From UBA3537 sp038138145 (GTDB lineage: Bacteria > Bacteroidota > Bacteroidia > Flavobacteriales > Flavobacteriaceae), in assembly GCA_038138145.1 (NCBI GenBank), contig JAYQDD010000005.1, positions 124,001-188,000 on the forward strand: 64,000 nt of DNA, read 5' to 3'. Below the pieces are notes generated by a model. That model was not told the DNA's origin. It ran no database searches and saw only the letters and a program-made list of their open reading frames with translations. Shown here one piece after another: positions 16,590 through 24,567 of this stretch. The number at the start of each line of letters is the position of its first letter. The first letter of the stretch is position 1. The position numbers and the translations under genes were made by a program.

Positions 16590-17806
16590 TTACTTACAGT
16601 ATGATCAACACATTGTACTAATAAGGAGTGCATCTTATCAAGTGTATCGGTATCAAAACCATCTAAATAGATGTTAGTTACTGTGTTACCATTGGTGTGT
16701 CCTAAGGATTCTGCAATAAGTTCATTGGTAAACCCCATTCGCTTTGCTTGTGTTGCAAACGTATGCCTTGCTGTGTATGTAGTAATCTTATTTACCCCTA
16801 TTTTATCAGCTATTACATTGAGATATTTATTAGTGGTCTTTATCCATTGCTTTATAACTTTCTTTGCCTCAATACTATCCTCTTTCATACCATCTTTCAT
16901 AACTGGAAGTAGATAATCACTAGATTGATTATTATTATTTAACATACTAATCAACTTAGTTGTTGTATCAAACAGCTTTACCGATAACATCTTATGGGTT
17001 TTTCTACGTTTATATGTGATTCTTTTATCAACAATAGCACCGGTTTTGAGATATGCCATATCAGTGAATGAAATCCCTCTCAAACAATAGCTTATTAAGA
17101 AGTAAATAAGGGCATTTAAAAGCCTTTTATCACTCGTTGCAACAAATGATATTAACCGCTTAAATTCTATCTCTGTAAGAGCTCTTTTTGGAGTGGTTTC
17201 TACAGGCACTCTTAGCTCATGAAATGGATAATTATCCCTACTTACTAGTTTGTGCTTGATTGCTTTGTTGTAAATAGCCCTAAGCGTTCTAAAATAGTTA
17301 GAAATACTGTTGGGTTTTAACCCTTTAACTTCTAAATAATGTTTGAATCCACTAAGTAGGGTGTAATCTATCTCATCTAACAAGACATCTCTTTCACAAT
17401 AAGCCATGAATCGATTGGTAGCTGTTCTGTAAATAATTGCATTTCCTGTTTTATTAGCTTCAAACAACTCACTTATGCATTTATGTGCAAACTTTTTAAA
17501 AGAATAAGAGCTCCCCACTCCCCCGTCAAGCCTTATTTTAAGTCTTTCAATAGTAAAATCTTTACCCAACAATAGTAGTGCTTCCTCTATGACATAAAAG
17601 CGTTTCAAAAGCTGTAAATTAATAAGCTTAGAATTGGGTTGTGAATTAGCTACACAAGACTTGTTTTTACGCCATGCAACAGATGGTATGCTAAATCCAG
17701 AGTTAATAGTGTAGACACGCTTAAAATGGGTGATTCTGTAGATGATATTATATGTTCCGTCAGCTTTTTCCCTCCTCATGTCCAACGTTAATTTTACGTG
17801 AGCCAT
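16583..17806 (-). CDS. Tyrosine recombinase/integrase of the element
   Basis: About 407 residues. ATG 17806 (MAHVKLTLDMRREK) is the family-like start; the longer frame to 17887 runs through the 25-bp repeat and is unlikely. An arm-binding N-terminal domain (1-90) and SAM-like core-binding domain (about 110-200) precede the catalytic domain: first Arg in CLRGISFTDM, Lys in the following beta hairpin, TARHTFATQ for the second conserved block, LGHTNGN, and nucleophile Tyr in VTNIYLDGF. The usual HxxR histidine is Thr, as in many Bacteroidetes integrases. It lies beside the intact tRNA-Arg, as expected for the enzyme that inserted the element. Confidence 0.93.
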   Translation of the reverse strand: MAHVKLTLDMRREKADGTYNIIYRITHFKRVYTINSGFSIPSVAWRKNKSCVANSQPNSKLINLQLLKRFYVIEEALLLLGKDFTIERLKIRLDGGVGSSYSFKKFAHKCISELFEANKTGNAIIYRTATNRFMAYCERDVLLDEIDYTLLSGFKHYLEVKGLKPNSISNYFRTLRAIYNKAIKHKLVSRDNYPFHELRVPVETTPKRALTEIEFKRLISFVATSDKRLLNALIYFLISYCLRGISFTDMAYLKTGAIVDKRITYKRRKTHKMLSVKLFDTTTKLISMLNNNNQSSDYLLPVMKDGMKEDSIEAKKVIKQWIKTTNKYLNVIADKIGVNKITTYTARHTFATQAKRMGFTNELIAESLGHTNGNTVTNIYLDGFDTDTLDKMHSLLVQCVDHTVSNV

Positions 17807-17831
17807 AAGCAAAGAATTTAGTGTTAGAAAA

Positions 17832-17856
17832 TGTGCAAATAATGTGCAAACTTTTG
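17832..17856 (+). repeat. 25-bp direct repeat, right copy
   Basis: Identical to 12651-12675. It ends 40 bp inside the right att repeat and lies just upstream of the integrase start, so integrase binding here could also control its own expression. One TGTGCAAACTTTT copy also occurs inside the integrase gene at 17484-17496. Confidence 0.6.
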
Positions 17857-17896
17857 GTGAGAATTGACGATTATAGAGAAAAAACACAACCCTACT

Positions 17897-18001
17897 AAAA
17901 CAAAATAACCTCCTGAATATCAGAAGGTTATTCGTGATCGCGACAGGATTCGAACCTGTGACCGTCTGCTTAGAAGGCAGATGCTCTATCCAGCTGAGCT
18001 A
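17897..18001. repeat. attR: 105-bp direct repeat at the right end
   Basis: Right copy of the repeat at 12510-12614. Here it is continuous with the tRNA 5' acceptor strand, so the full tRNA-Arg is rebuilt. It includes a terminator hairpin at 17907-17929 (minus strand) whose loop differs from the left copy by two bases. Confidence 0.9.
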
Positions 18002-18008
18002 CGCGACC
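17935..18008 (-). tRNA. tRNA-Arg (anticodon TCT)
   Basis: 74 nt cloverleaf on the minus strand. GGTCGCG pairs with CGCGATC (G-U included), the anticodon loop reads CTTCTAA giving TCT, the T loop is GTTCGAATC, and A is the discriminator. It is the intact target gene of the element; its 3' 67 nt and terminator are duplicated at 12510-12614. It is the last of three tRNA genes in a leftward cluster. Confidence 0.95.
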
Positions 18009-18031
18009 ATTCAAAGACAAAAGTCTTGAAG

Positions 18032-18106
18032 TCGGGGTGGCAGGATTCGAACCTGCGACCTCCGCGTCCCAAACGCGGCGCGATAACCGGGCTACGCTAC
18101 ACCCCG
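18032..18106 (-). tRNA. tRNA-Pro (anticodon TGG)
   Basis: 75 nt on the minus strand. Acceptor strands CGGGGTG/CACCCCG pair fully, the anticodon loop TTTGGGA gives TGG, and the T loop is GTTCGAATC. It lies 23 nt from tRNA-Arg. Confidence 0.95.
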
Positions 18107-18127
18107 TGTTTTTTGATTTTTTACTTG

Positions 18128-18211
18128 CGGAGAGACCGGGATTCGAACCCGGGCAACACTTACGCGTTGACAGATTAGCAATCTGCTCCATTACCACTCT
18201 GGCACCTCTCC
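18128..18211 (-). tRNA. tRNA-Ser (anticodon GCT)
   Basis: 84 nt on the minus strand with the long variable arm of class II tRNAs (AACGCGTAAGTGTT). Anticodon GCT lies in TTGCTAA, T loop GTTCGAATC, discriminator G. First gene of the Ser-Pro-Arg cluster. Confidence 0.94.
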
Positions 18212-18313
18212 TATTTGATATGAACTTGCGCAATAAAATTGCGGTTGCAAATGTAACTTATCACAAGCAACAACGCAAACTATTTATTTAATTTTTTGAA
18301 TCGCATTGAAGCA

Positions 18314-20362
18314 CTATTCGGGGTATTCGATACGAAGGTGGTACATGTTGGCCAGTTTGTGCTTCAAAACTTTCTTTATAGATTCTATTTCCTTGAAAGT
18401 AATATTCGCATTCAAAAACTGTGCATCCTCAATTTGATTCGCCACAATATTGTCTACAAATGCATTGATTTTGGTAGACGTTGGCTCTTTTAAACTTTTG
18501 GATGCCGCTTCAACACTGTCACACATCATCAAAATAGCAGTTTCTTTACTGAACGGTTTTGGCCCATTATACATAAAATCTGAAGGATCAAATTCCGTAG
18601 TCAACTCCATTTGTTTGTTGTAAAAATACCGCACATAACTTGTTCCATGATGCGTTCGGATAAAGTCAATCACGCGATCCGGTAAATTGTATTTCTTAGC
18701 AAGTTCTACCCCTTTAATGACATGATCTACAATAATTTGTGCGCTTTCTTTTGGCGACAATTCGTCATGAGGATTTATTCCTGTCGATTGATTTTCTGTA
18801 AAATACGTTGGGTTCGACATTTTTCCAATATCGTGGTATAATGCCCCTACACGAACCAACATCGCATTGGCACCAATTTCATTGGCAGAGGCCTCTGCTA
18901 AATTGGCTACATTTAATGAATGATGAAATGTTCCTGGCGCTTTGTCTGAAAGCTCTTTGAGTAATTTCGAATTCGTATCTGATAATTCCAACAAGGACAC
19001 ATCGGAAACCAAGCCAAAGAGTTTTTCATATGCATAAATTAAAGGTTGCACAAACAAAGTCGCTAAACCACAAAGCACAAACAACAAAAAGTTTTCCCAT
19101 TTGAGCCCATCAATACTTCCTTCATGAATCACAAAAAATGCAAAATACGAAATGATATAAATCAAAGTAATTTGCCCCACTGAGATAAACAAATTGGCAC
19201 GTTTATACAATTCAGAAACGGTAAGAATGGTTACAATTCCAGCAATGATTTGAAGGAACATATATTCATAATTATTAGCCACTACAAAACCTAATAAAAG
19301 CACCGTAACAACATGCGTAAAAAGTCCTAATCGAGCGTCAAAAAATGCTTTGAGCACAAGAGGTAAAATACACAAAGGTACTGCATAAATATAGGCCGAA
19401 TTGTAATTGACCACCAGAGTTGTGAGCAACACCATCAAGGCAATATTAAAAAAGATAAATGTGACTTTGGTGTTGTTTAAAAATATTTCGATTCTGTATT
19501 TTCTGAGGAAAAGCAAAAGCATCAACAAGGCCAAGGCAACCAAAACGGTGTAAGCGGCCAAAATCCAAACATAGTTGGCCTCTGTCCATACTTGCGAGGC
19601 GTACTCCGATTCTAAGGATTTTAAAATCGCCAATTTATCGCCTTGAACTACTTCCCCTTTGGAAATGATTAATGTCCCTTTATCTACACGACCACGCACC
19701 AAAACAATTCGCCCAAGACGGTCACTAAGCGCGCTTTCTGTCAGGGAACTATTGAAAGTGGTATTGGGCTTTATAACATCAAAAAACAAGGACAAATACG
19801 AGGGTAGATAGGCCTCATAATCCGAACCTTGAACTTTAGATTCTACATAGGATTTTAAATCCGTTTGAAGAAAAAATTCAGCATAGGGAATAACTTTGTT
19901 TTGCGTTTTATTAACCAAAACAGAAATCATACGTTCTGAGCTAAAATTATACCCCTCGGGGAGTACGCCAGAAGCATATAATTCTGAAAAGATTTGTGCA
20001 CCGAATTGGTATAATTCTTCAGTTAATTTAGGGTCTTTTACTTCCAAAAAATTATGCTCGAATACAGCATCAAAAATTTTTAAAATTTGCGTTGTTTTGG
20101 CTGTATCTACCTCAAAAAATACAGGAGATTCTTTTGAAATTTGCAATCGTTCCTCTTCCAAGGCCTGTTCTGATTTCTGAATAGCAAAATCAAAAGGCGC
20201 ATATAAGTTTTCGGATTGCCATGGTTTTCCTTTTTCAAAACTATAGCGAAATGTTCCACTTTTTGGAAATAAATAAACAATCAAAAATGTAGTCACCACA
20301 AACAAAAATACTTTGTAAAGCAAATTGTGGTTTCTGTAAAATTTATTTAAAACTTTATCCAT
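18314..20362 (-). CDS. 7TM-HD family phosphohydrolase (PgpH-like)
   Basis: 682 residues. One N-terminal transmembrane helix (18-35) is followed by a large extracytoplasmic 7TMR-HDED domain (about 40-260), seven transmembrane helices (about 265-450) and a cytoplasmic HD domain with HHSLNVANLAE, GALYHDIGKM and RTHHGTSYV holding the metal-binding His/Asp residues. The PgpH family hydrolyses cyclic di-AMP, so this protein probably tunes that messenger; substrate is inferred from family. A CAAAAGTA box (TACTTTTG on the minus strand) lies 47 nt upstream. It is transcribed toward the tRNA cluster. Confidence 0.9.
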   Translation of the reverse strand: MDKVLNKFYRNHNLLYKVFLFVVTTFLIVYLFPKSGTFRYSFEKGKPWQSENLYAPFDFAIQKSEQALEEERLQISKESPVFFEVDTAKTTQILKIFDAVFEHNFLEVKDPKLTEELYQFGAQIFSELYASGVLPEGYNFSSERMISVLVNKTQNKVIPYAEFFLQTDLKSYVESKVQGSDYEAYLPSYLSLFFDVIKPNTTFNSSLTESALSDRLGRIVLVRGRVDKGTLIISKGEVVQGDKLAILKSLESEYASQVWTEANYVWILAAYTVLVALALLMLLLFLRKYRIEIFLNNTKVTFIFFNIALMVLLTTLVVNYNSAYIYAVPLCILPLVLKAFFDARLGLFTHVVTVLLLGFVVANNYEYMFLQIIAGIVTILTVSELYKRANLFISVGQITLIYIISYFAFFVIHEGSIDGLKWENFLLFVLCGLATLFVQPLIYAYEKLFGLVSDVSLLELSDTNSKLLKELSDKAPGTFHHSLNVANLAEASANEIGANAMLVRVGALYHDIGKMSNPTYFTENQSTGINPHDELSPKESAQIIVDHVIKGVELAKKYNLPDRVIDFIRTHHGTSYVRYFYNKQMELTTEFDPSDFMYNGPKPFSKETAILMMCDSVEAASKSLKEPTSTKINAFVDNIVANQIEDAQFLNANITFKEIESIKKVLKHKLANMYHLRIEYPE

Positions 20363-20408
20363 TTAGGCCTCTTATTCAATAATTAACACTACACCAATCT
20401 AACATAAT

Positions 20409-20444
20409 CAAAAGTACTAAAAAGAACGGCAATATTGGCGCAAA
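20409..20444 (-). promoter_or_regulatory. Candidate promoter of the 7TM-HD gene
   Basis: On the minus strand TACTTTTG (20409-20416) fits TAnnTTTG, with TTTG (20441-20444) 24 nt upstream as -33 box. Motif match only. Confidence 0.4.
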
Positions 20445-20515
20445 AATCAACAATCATCTCTAATATCTCCTAAATTTTAGTTACATTAGCGTGAGTAAAA
20501 ATTAAAACTATTCTG

Positions 20516-21691
20516 ATGAAAGACGTTGTTATCGTTTCTGCAGTCCGCACCCCAATTGGTAGTTTTATGGGTAGTTTATCATCTGTTGCCGCGCCAAAAC
20601 TCGGCGCCATTGCTATCAAAGGTGCTTTAGAAAAAATTAATTTAGACCCCAATCTTATAGATGAAGTCCTGATGGGGCAAGTCGTTCAAGCTGGTACTGG
20701 GCAAGCTCCTGCCAGACAAGCCGCCATTTTTGCAGGCATTCCAAATACAGTCCCTTGTACAACGGTCAACAAAGTCTGTTCTTCGGGGATGAAATCCATC
20801 ATGCAAGCCGCACAAAGTATTGCGCTTGGCGATGCCGAAATTATTGTCGCCGGGGGTATGGAAAATATGAGTCAAATTCCGCACTATTACCACGCACGAA
20901 CTGGCAAAAAATTTGGCCCTGCGCAGATGGAAGACGGTATGCAAAAAGACGGACTCGTGGACGCCTACAACAAAGAAGCGATGGGCGTTTGCGCCGAAGC
21001 ATGTGCAACAGAATATGGCTTTTCTAGAGAAGATCAAGATGCGTTTGCTATTCAATCTTATAAGCGTTCTGCTGAAGCTTGGAGTAATGGAAAATTTAAT
21101 AATGAGGTTGTGCCTGTAGAAGTTCCTCAACGTCGTGGCGAGCCCATTGTCATGACGACCGATGAAGAATTTACTAACGTAAAATTAGAAAAAATTCCAG
21201 CCCTCAGACCTGCCTTTACAAAAGACGGTACCGTGACGGCGGCCAACGCCTCAACCATCAATGATGGTGCTGCGGCGCTGGTATTGATGAGCAAAGACAA
21301 AGCAAAAGAACTCGGTCTAAATCCATTGGCCACCATAAAAAGTTATGCAGACGCCGCCCGCGAGCCCGAATGGTTTACGGTAGCACCTGCCAAAGCCCTC
21401 CCCAAAGCATTAGACAAAGCCAACATCAAGATTGATGATGTGGATTATTTTGAATTTAACGAAGCCTTTTCAGTGGTCGGATTGGCCAATATGAAAATTT
21501 TGGGACTCAACGATACCAAAGTCAATGTCAACGGCGGAGCGGTTTCGCTTGGACATCCTTTGGGGTGTTCGGGGGCAAGAATTGTGGTGACCCTACTGAA
21601 TGTTTTGGAACAAAATAATGGAAAAATTGGAGCAGCAGCCATTTGTAATGGCGGCGGTGGTGCCTCGGCACTGATCCTCGAACGAAACTAA
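20516..21691 (+). CDS. Acetyl-CoA C-acyltransferase (thiolase)
   Basis: 391-residue thiolase that condenses or cleaves acyl-CoA with CoA. The nucleophile is Cys88 (VNKVCSSGMKS), the NEAFSVV block and GHPLG carry catalytic residues, and the second Cys is in ICNGGGGAS near the C-terminus. The length and motifs are full. It resembles acetyl-CoA acetyltransferases used in beta-oxidation or ketone-body-type metabolism; whether it is biosynthetic or degradative cannot be read. The next gene starts 7 nt after its stop. Confidence 0.95.
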   Translation: MKDVVIVSAVRTPIGSFMGSLSSVAAPKLGAIAIKGALEKINLDPNLIDEVLMGQVVQAGTGQAPARQAAIFAGIPNTVPCTTVNKVCSSGMKSIMQAAQSIALGDAEIIVAGGMENMSQIPHYYHARTGKKFGPAQMEDGMQKDGLVDAYNKEAMGVCAEACATEYGFSREDQDAFAIQSYKRSAEAWSNGKFNNEVVPVEVPQRRGEPIVMTTDEEFTNVKLEKIPALRPAFTKDGTVTAANASTINDGAAALVLMSKDKAKELGLNPLATIKSYADAAREPEWFTVAPAKALPKALDKANIKIDDVDYFEFNEAFSVVGLANMKILGLNDTKVNVNGGAVSLGHPLGCSGARIVVTLLNVLEQNNGKIGAAAICNGGGGASALILERN

Positions 21692-21697
21692 GACTAA

Positions 21698-22447
21698 ATG
21701 CAATACGGCCTGTGCAATCTTAGTATTGTCGCATTAAGAAACGAACCCGCGGACCAAAGCGAACTCACATCGCAAGTCCTTTATGGCGAATTGTTTAAAG
21801 TCCTTGAACGACGTAAAAAATGGAGTCGTATTCGGCTTAGATACGATGGTTATGAAGGGTGGATCGACAACAAGCAATTTAAGTTGATTGAACAAGAAGA
21901 GTACACAAATTACACTTCCAAAAAAGAACAGCTGTGTAGCGATTTGGTAAGTTTTATCACCGATGACGAACAAAAACTACAACCTATTGTGATGGGCAGC
22001 GTATTGAATGCGCAACCCCTTCTCAACCATAGTTTTGATGGTGAAGTTTTGATGGGGCAAAAACAAAAAAGCAAACTCATTGAAACCGCACTGCTCTACC
22101 TCAACACCCCTTACCTTTGGGGTGGAAAAACTCCTTTTGGGATCGATTGTTCGGGCTTTACACAAATGGTCTATCGCCTCAATGGGTTTCAACTTTTACG
22201 CGATGCTTCGCAACAAGCCACACAAGGCTATGCCCTAAGTTTTATTGAAGAAAGTGAACCCGGCGACCTCGCTTTTTTTGATAATAATGAGGGCGACATT
22301 ATTCATGTAGGGATCATTATGGAAAACCACCACATCATCCATGCCCATGGTAAAGTACGAATAGACCGCATAGACCACAGCGGAATTTATAATGTCGATA
22401 CCAACACCCATTCCCATAAACTTCGCGTGATCAAGAGCATTGTCTAA
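21698..22447 (+). CDS. C40 family (NlpC/P60) peptidase with SH3-like domain
   Basis: 249 residues. An N-terminal SH3b-like domain (ERRKKWSRIRLRYDGYEGWI) precedes an NlpC/P60 domain with catalytic Cys in DCSGFTQMVYRLNG (about residue 150), His in IIHVGIIMENHHIIH and a second His in HAHGKVRID. The family cleaves peptidoglycan stem peptides; no signal peptide is visible, which is common for the Bacteroidetes members that recycle peptides in the cytoplasm. It follows the thiolase by 7 nt. Confidence 0.9.
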   Translation: MQYGLCNLSIVALRNEPADQSELTSQVLYGELFKVLERRKKWSRIRLRYDGYEGWIDNKQFKLIEQEEYTNYTSKKEQLCSDLVSFITDDEQKLQPIVMGSVLNAQPLLNHSFDGEVLMGQKQKSKLIETALLYLNTPYLWGGKTPFGIDCSGFTQMVYRLNGFQLLRDASQQATQGYALSFIEESEPGDLAFFDNNEGDIIHVGIIMENHHIIHAHGKVRIDRIDHSGIYNVDTNTHSHKLRVIKSIV

Positions 22448-22508
22448 GGGTTTTTGTTCGTTTTGATTTTTTTTGTAAGTTTGGGGTATAATCCTAAATC
22501 TTTTTATC

Positions 22509-23237
22509 ATGCTAACAACAATAGTTAGACTTACCACAGTTTTAATTTTATCCCTTTACACCTCCCTTTCTGGGTGTCAAAATGTCGTTTACGATCGTGC
22601 ATCCGCAAACACAACAGAAAACGTTTATGATTTTTCAAATTTTGATGGATTAGACCTTAGCCATGCGATTTCGGTCAATGTGGTTCAATCCGACACCTAT
22701 AAAGTCGTGGTCAGTTGCAACGACAAATACTTAGACGACCTTAGAGTTACGCAAAATAACAGCACCCTAAAAATCAAAATGGCGGGGTGGAAAAGTTATA
22801 GAAACCTCGATTTAAAAGCCGAAATTCATTTGCCAGCGCTTAAAACACTTCAAATGAGCGGAGCTTCAAGTGTAGTTTTGAACAATTTAAAAGGTCGAAA
22901 TATGAGCGTTGATGTTTCAGGCGCAAGTTCCCTTAAAGGGCAAATTGATTTGTCCAATACCCTAGAAATTGATGCTTCAGGGGCATCGAGAATTCAACTT
23001 GAGGGTGTGGTCAACAATGCGGATGTAGACGTTTCTGGGGCTTCCAGTGTCAAAGGGCTGGATTTGGTCATCAATGACCAATTGCATTTAAACGCTTCTG
23101 GGGCAAGCAATGCCAAATTGATCGCCCATGGCCGTATCAAAGCTGACCTCAGCGGAGCCAGTTCGTTTAGATATGGTGGCGATGCCGATAAAGTGAATAT
23201 CCACTCCACAGGGGCTTCGAGTTCAAAGAGACTTTAA
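22509..23237 (+). CDS. Head-GIN-domain (DUF2807) lipoprotein
   Basis: 242 residues. The signal segment ends SLYTSLSGCQN, a lipobox. The mature part is the DUF2807/GIN beta-helix, built from repeating SGASS units (about ten copies from residue 115 on) such as DVSGASSLKGQ and DLSGASSFRYG. Such lipoproteins are putative envelope adhesins of unknown role. Rightward and followed by a strong shared terminator. Confidence 0.9.
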   Translation: MLTTIVRLTTVLILSLYTSLSGCQNVVYDRASANTTENVYDFSNFDGLDLSHAISVNVVQSDTYKVVVSCNDKYLDDLRVTQNNSTLKIKMAGWKSYRNLDLKAEIHLPALKTLQMSGASSVVLNNLKGRNMSVDVSGASSLKGQIDLSNTLEIDASGASRIQLEGVVNNADVDVSGASSVKGLDLVINDQLHLNASGASNAKLIAHGRIKADLSGASSFRYGGDADKVNIHSTGASSSKRL

Positions 23238-23247
23238 AAATATTTAC

Positions 23248-23277
23248 AAAAAAAGCCCATACAGTGTATGGGCTTTT
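23248..23277. terminator. Bidirectional terminator between convergent genes
   Basis: AAAAGCCCATAC pairs with GTATGGGCTTTT around a 3- to 4-nt loop, with A and T runs on both sides. It serves the GIN-domain gene and the convergent TPR gene. Confidence 0.9.
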
Positions 23278-23296
23278 GGCTATAAAAATCGAATTG

Positions 23297-24550
23297 TTAT
23301 TGTTCTAAACTATTGGCCAAATCTCTATATTCTTTAGCTTTAGCATCATCACCAGTAGCAGAAAAAATATTGGATAAGGTTTTAGCCGCTTGAATATTAG
23401 ACGGATCTGCAACCAATGCCTTTTCCAAATACGGAATGGCCTCATGATAAAGTTGTTTTCGTTCCTCACGCAGTTCATCGTAGCGGTGGTCATCTGCAGC
23501 CGAAGTGCCCAAGTTGTTCATCTCATCAATAATGGACTCCTCCTGCCCTAAAATCAAGGCCGCTAAGTTGATATAGGCATTGGTATAATTAGGATCAAGC
23601 TCTACAGCACGTTGGTAGTATTTTTTAGCATTCAACACATCTTTGGCCTCAGCGGCAATCACGCCCAAATTGTACTGCAATTCTGCATTTTCGGGATCTT
23701 TTTCCGTGGCATATTCCAAAAGTTCTTTAAATTTTTGGATGTTCCCCATGGTATAGTGTACATTGGCTTCGGTAAGGACAAGGTTTAAATCATCTGGATT
23801 TTCGGCTCTGGCTTCACGCATGGCTTCAAGGGCTTTTTCGGTCTCCCCGCGCTGGTTGTAAATCAAGGCCATGTTTTTGATGATTTCTGGATACTTAGAT
23901 TTGGTGTTTTTTTCTGTTGGATTGATGTGCGATTTTGATTTTACAGATATATCACGTAAGACTTTACTGTCAAAAGATTCTTCTTTGTTGGTCTCTTTGT
24001 TTACAGCAAAATACTGCTTTTCAATACCCGTAAAGCCCAAAGATCTTAACTGTTCATACATCGCCAAAGATTTGTCATATTGTAGGGCATTCACTGCCGA
24101 TGATGCCGCATAATATAAATAAATGGTGTCCTTTTGTGAAAGTTTGTAGGCATTTGAAAAATAATCTGTAGCAGATGAATAATCACTACTAGACGCAAAA
24201 TCGCTTCCTTTTGTGAGCAAATGATTGATTAATTCTTGCAAATACATGCCTTTTTCTTGGGCAGATATAGCAGTAGAAGTGACTTTACCAAAGGCCTCTA
24301 CAGACTGGTTAATATCTGTCGAAGTAGCCGAACCGTTTTTGAAAAACAGTTTACTTTGATATAGATAGTATTGGCTTTTTTGTTTGTCATCCATTGCATC
24401 CATAAATGAGGCCGCAGCGGTAAGCGCAGCAGATGCTTTTTCAAAATTCCCTCGGTCCAGCTCTTTTCCAGCGGTACGAAGTTCTTTTTTTTGTGCATTT
24501 ATGGACCAAACAAATGTAAGTAGGAGTCCAAAAATTAGGTAATTTTTCAT
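23297..24550 (-). CDS. Tetratricopeptide-repeat exported protein
   Basis: 417 residues with a signal peptide (MKNYLIFGLLLTFVWSINAQ). TPR units run from about 20 to 415, clearest at YNQRGETEKALEAMREAR and YYQRAVELDPNYTNAYINLA. The role is scaffold or protein interaction in the periplasm. It lies 17 nt downstream of gyrA and probably shares its transcript. TPR lipoproteins after gyrA are common in flavobacteria. Confidence 0.85.
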   Translation of the reverse strand: MKNYLIFGLLLTFVWSINAQKKELRTAGKELDRGNFEKASAALTAAASFMDAMDDKQKSQYYLYQSKLFFKNGSATSTDINQSVEAFGKVTSTAISAQEKGMYLQELINHLLTKGSDFASSSDYSSATDYFSNAYKLSQKDTIYLYYAASSAVNALQYDKSLAMYEQLRSLGFTGIEKQYFAVNKETNKEESFDSKVLRDISVKSKSHINPTEKNTKSKYPEIIKNMALIYNQRGETEKALEAMREARAENPDDLNLVLTEANVHYTMGNIQKFKELLEYATEKDPENAELQYNLGVIAAEAKDVLNAKKYYQRAVELDPNYTNAYINLAALILGQEESIIDEMNNLGTSAADDHRYDELREERKQLYHEAIPYLEKALVADPSNIQAAKTLSNIFSATGDDAKAKEYRDLANSLEQ

Positions 24551-24567
24551 GATTTGTTGTATTAAAA

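Larger units (their letters stand above)
12510..18001. mobile_element. Integrative element in tRNA-Arg(TCT)
   Basis: About 5.5 kb bounded by 105-bp direct repeats of the 3' part of a tRNA-Arg gene. A tyrosine integrase lies next to the end that retains the complete tRNA, the arrangement expected of a tRNA-targeting integrative element. All genes read leftward: integrase, FISUMP lipoprotein, an 85-residue CxxC protein, a 206-residue zinc-ribbon protein, a 155-residue exported protein, plus a decayed gene and a possible 51-residue protein. No relaxase, replication protein, reverse transcriptase or phage structural gene is visible, so it is either mobilised in trans or a remnant. A 25-bp direct repeat lies just inside each end. 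Confidence 0.85.

Noticed and set aside
12510..18001. Retron, diversity-generating retroelement, CRISPR array or phage structural module in the element
   Set aside because: No reverse transcriptase, template repeat, spaced repeat array or phage structural gene is present.
17970..18291. Frames of about 65-88 codons on both strands, with sequences such as RPGFEPGQ and VAQLDRASAF
   Set aside because: They run through the tRNA-Arg, -Pro and -Ser genes. These peptides are the well-known spurious translations of tRNA sequence and have no ribosome site.
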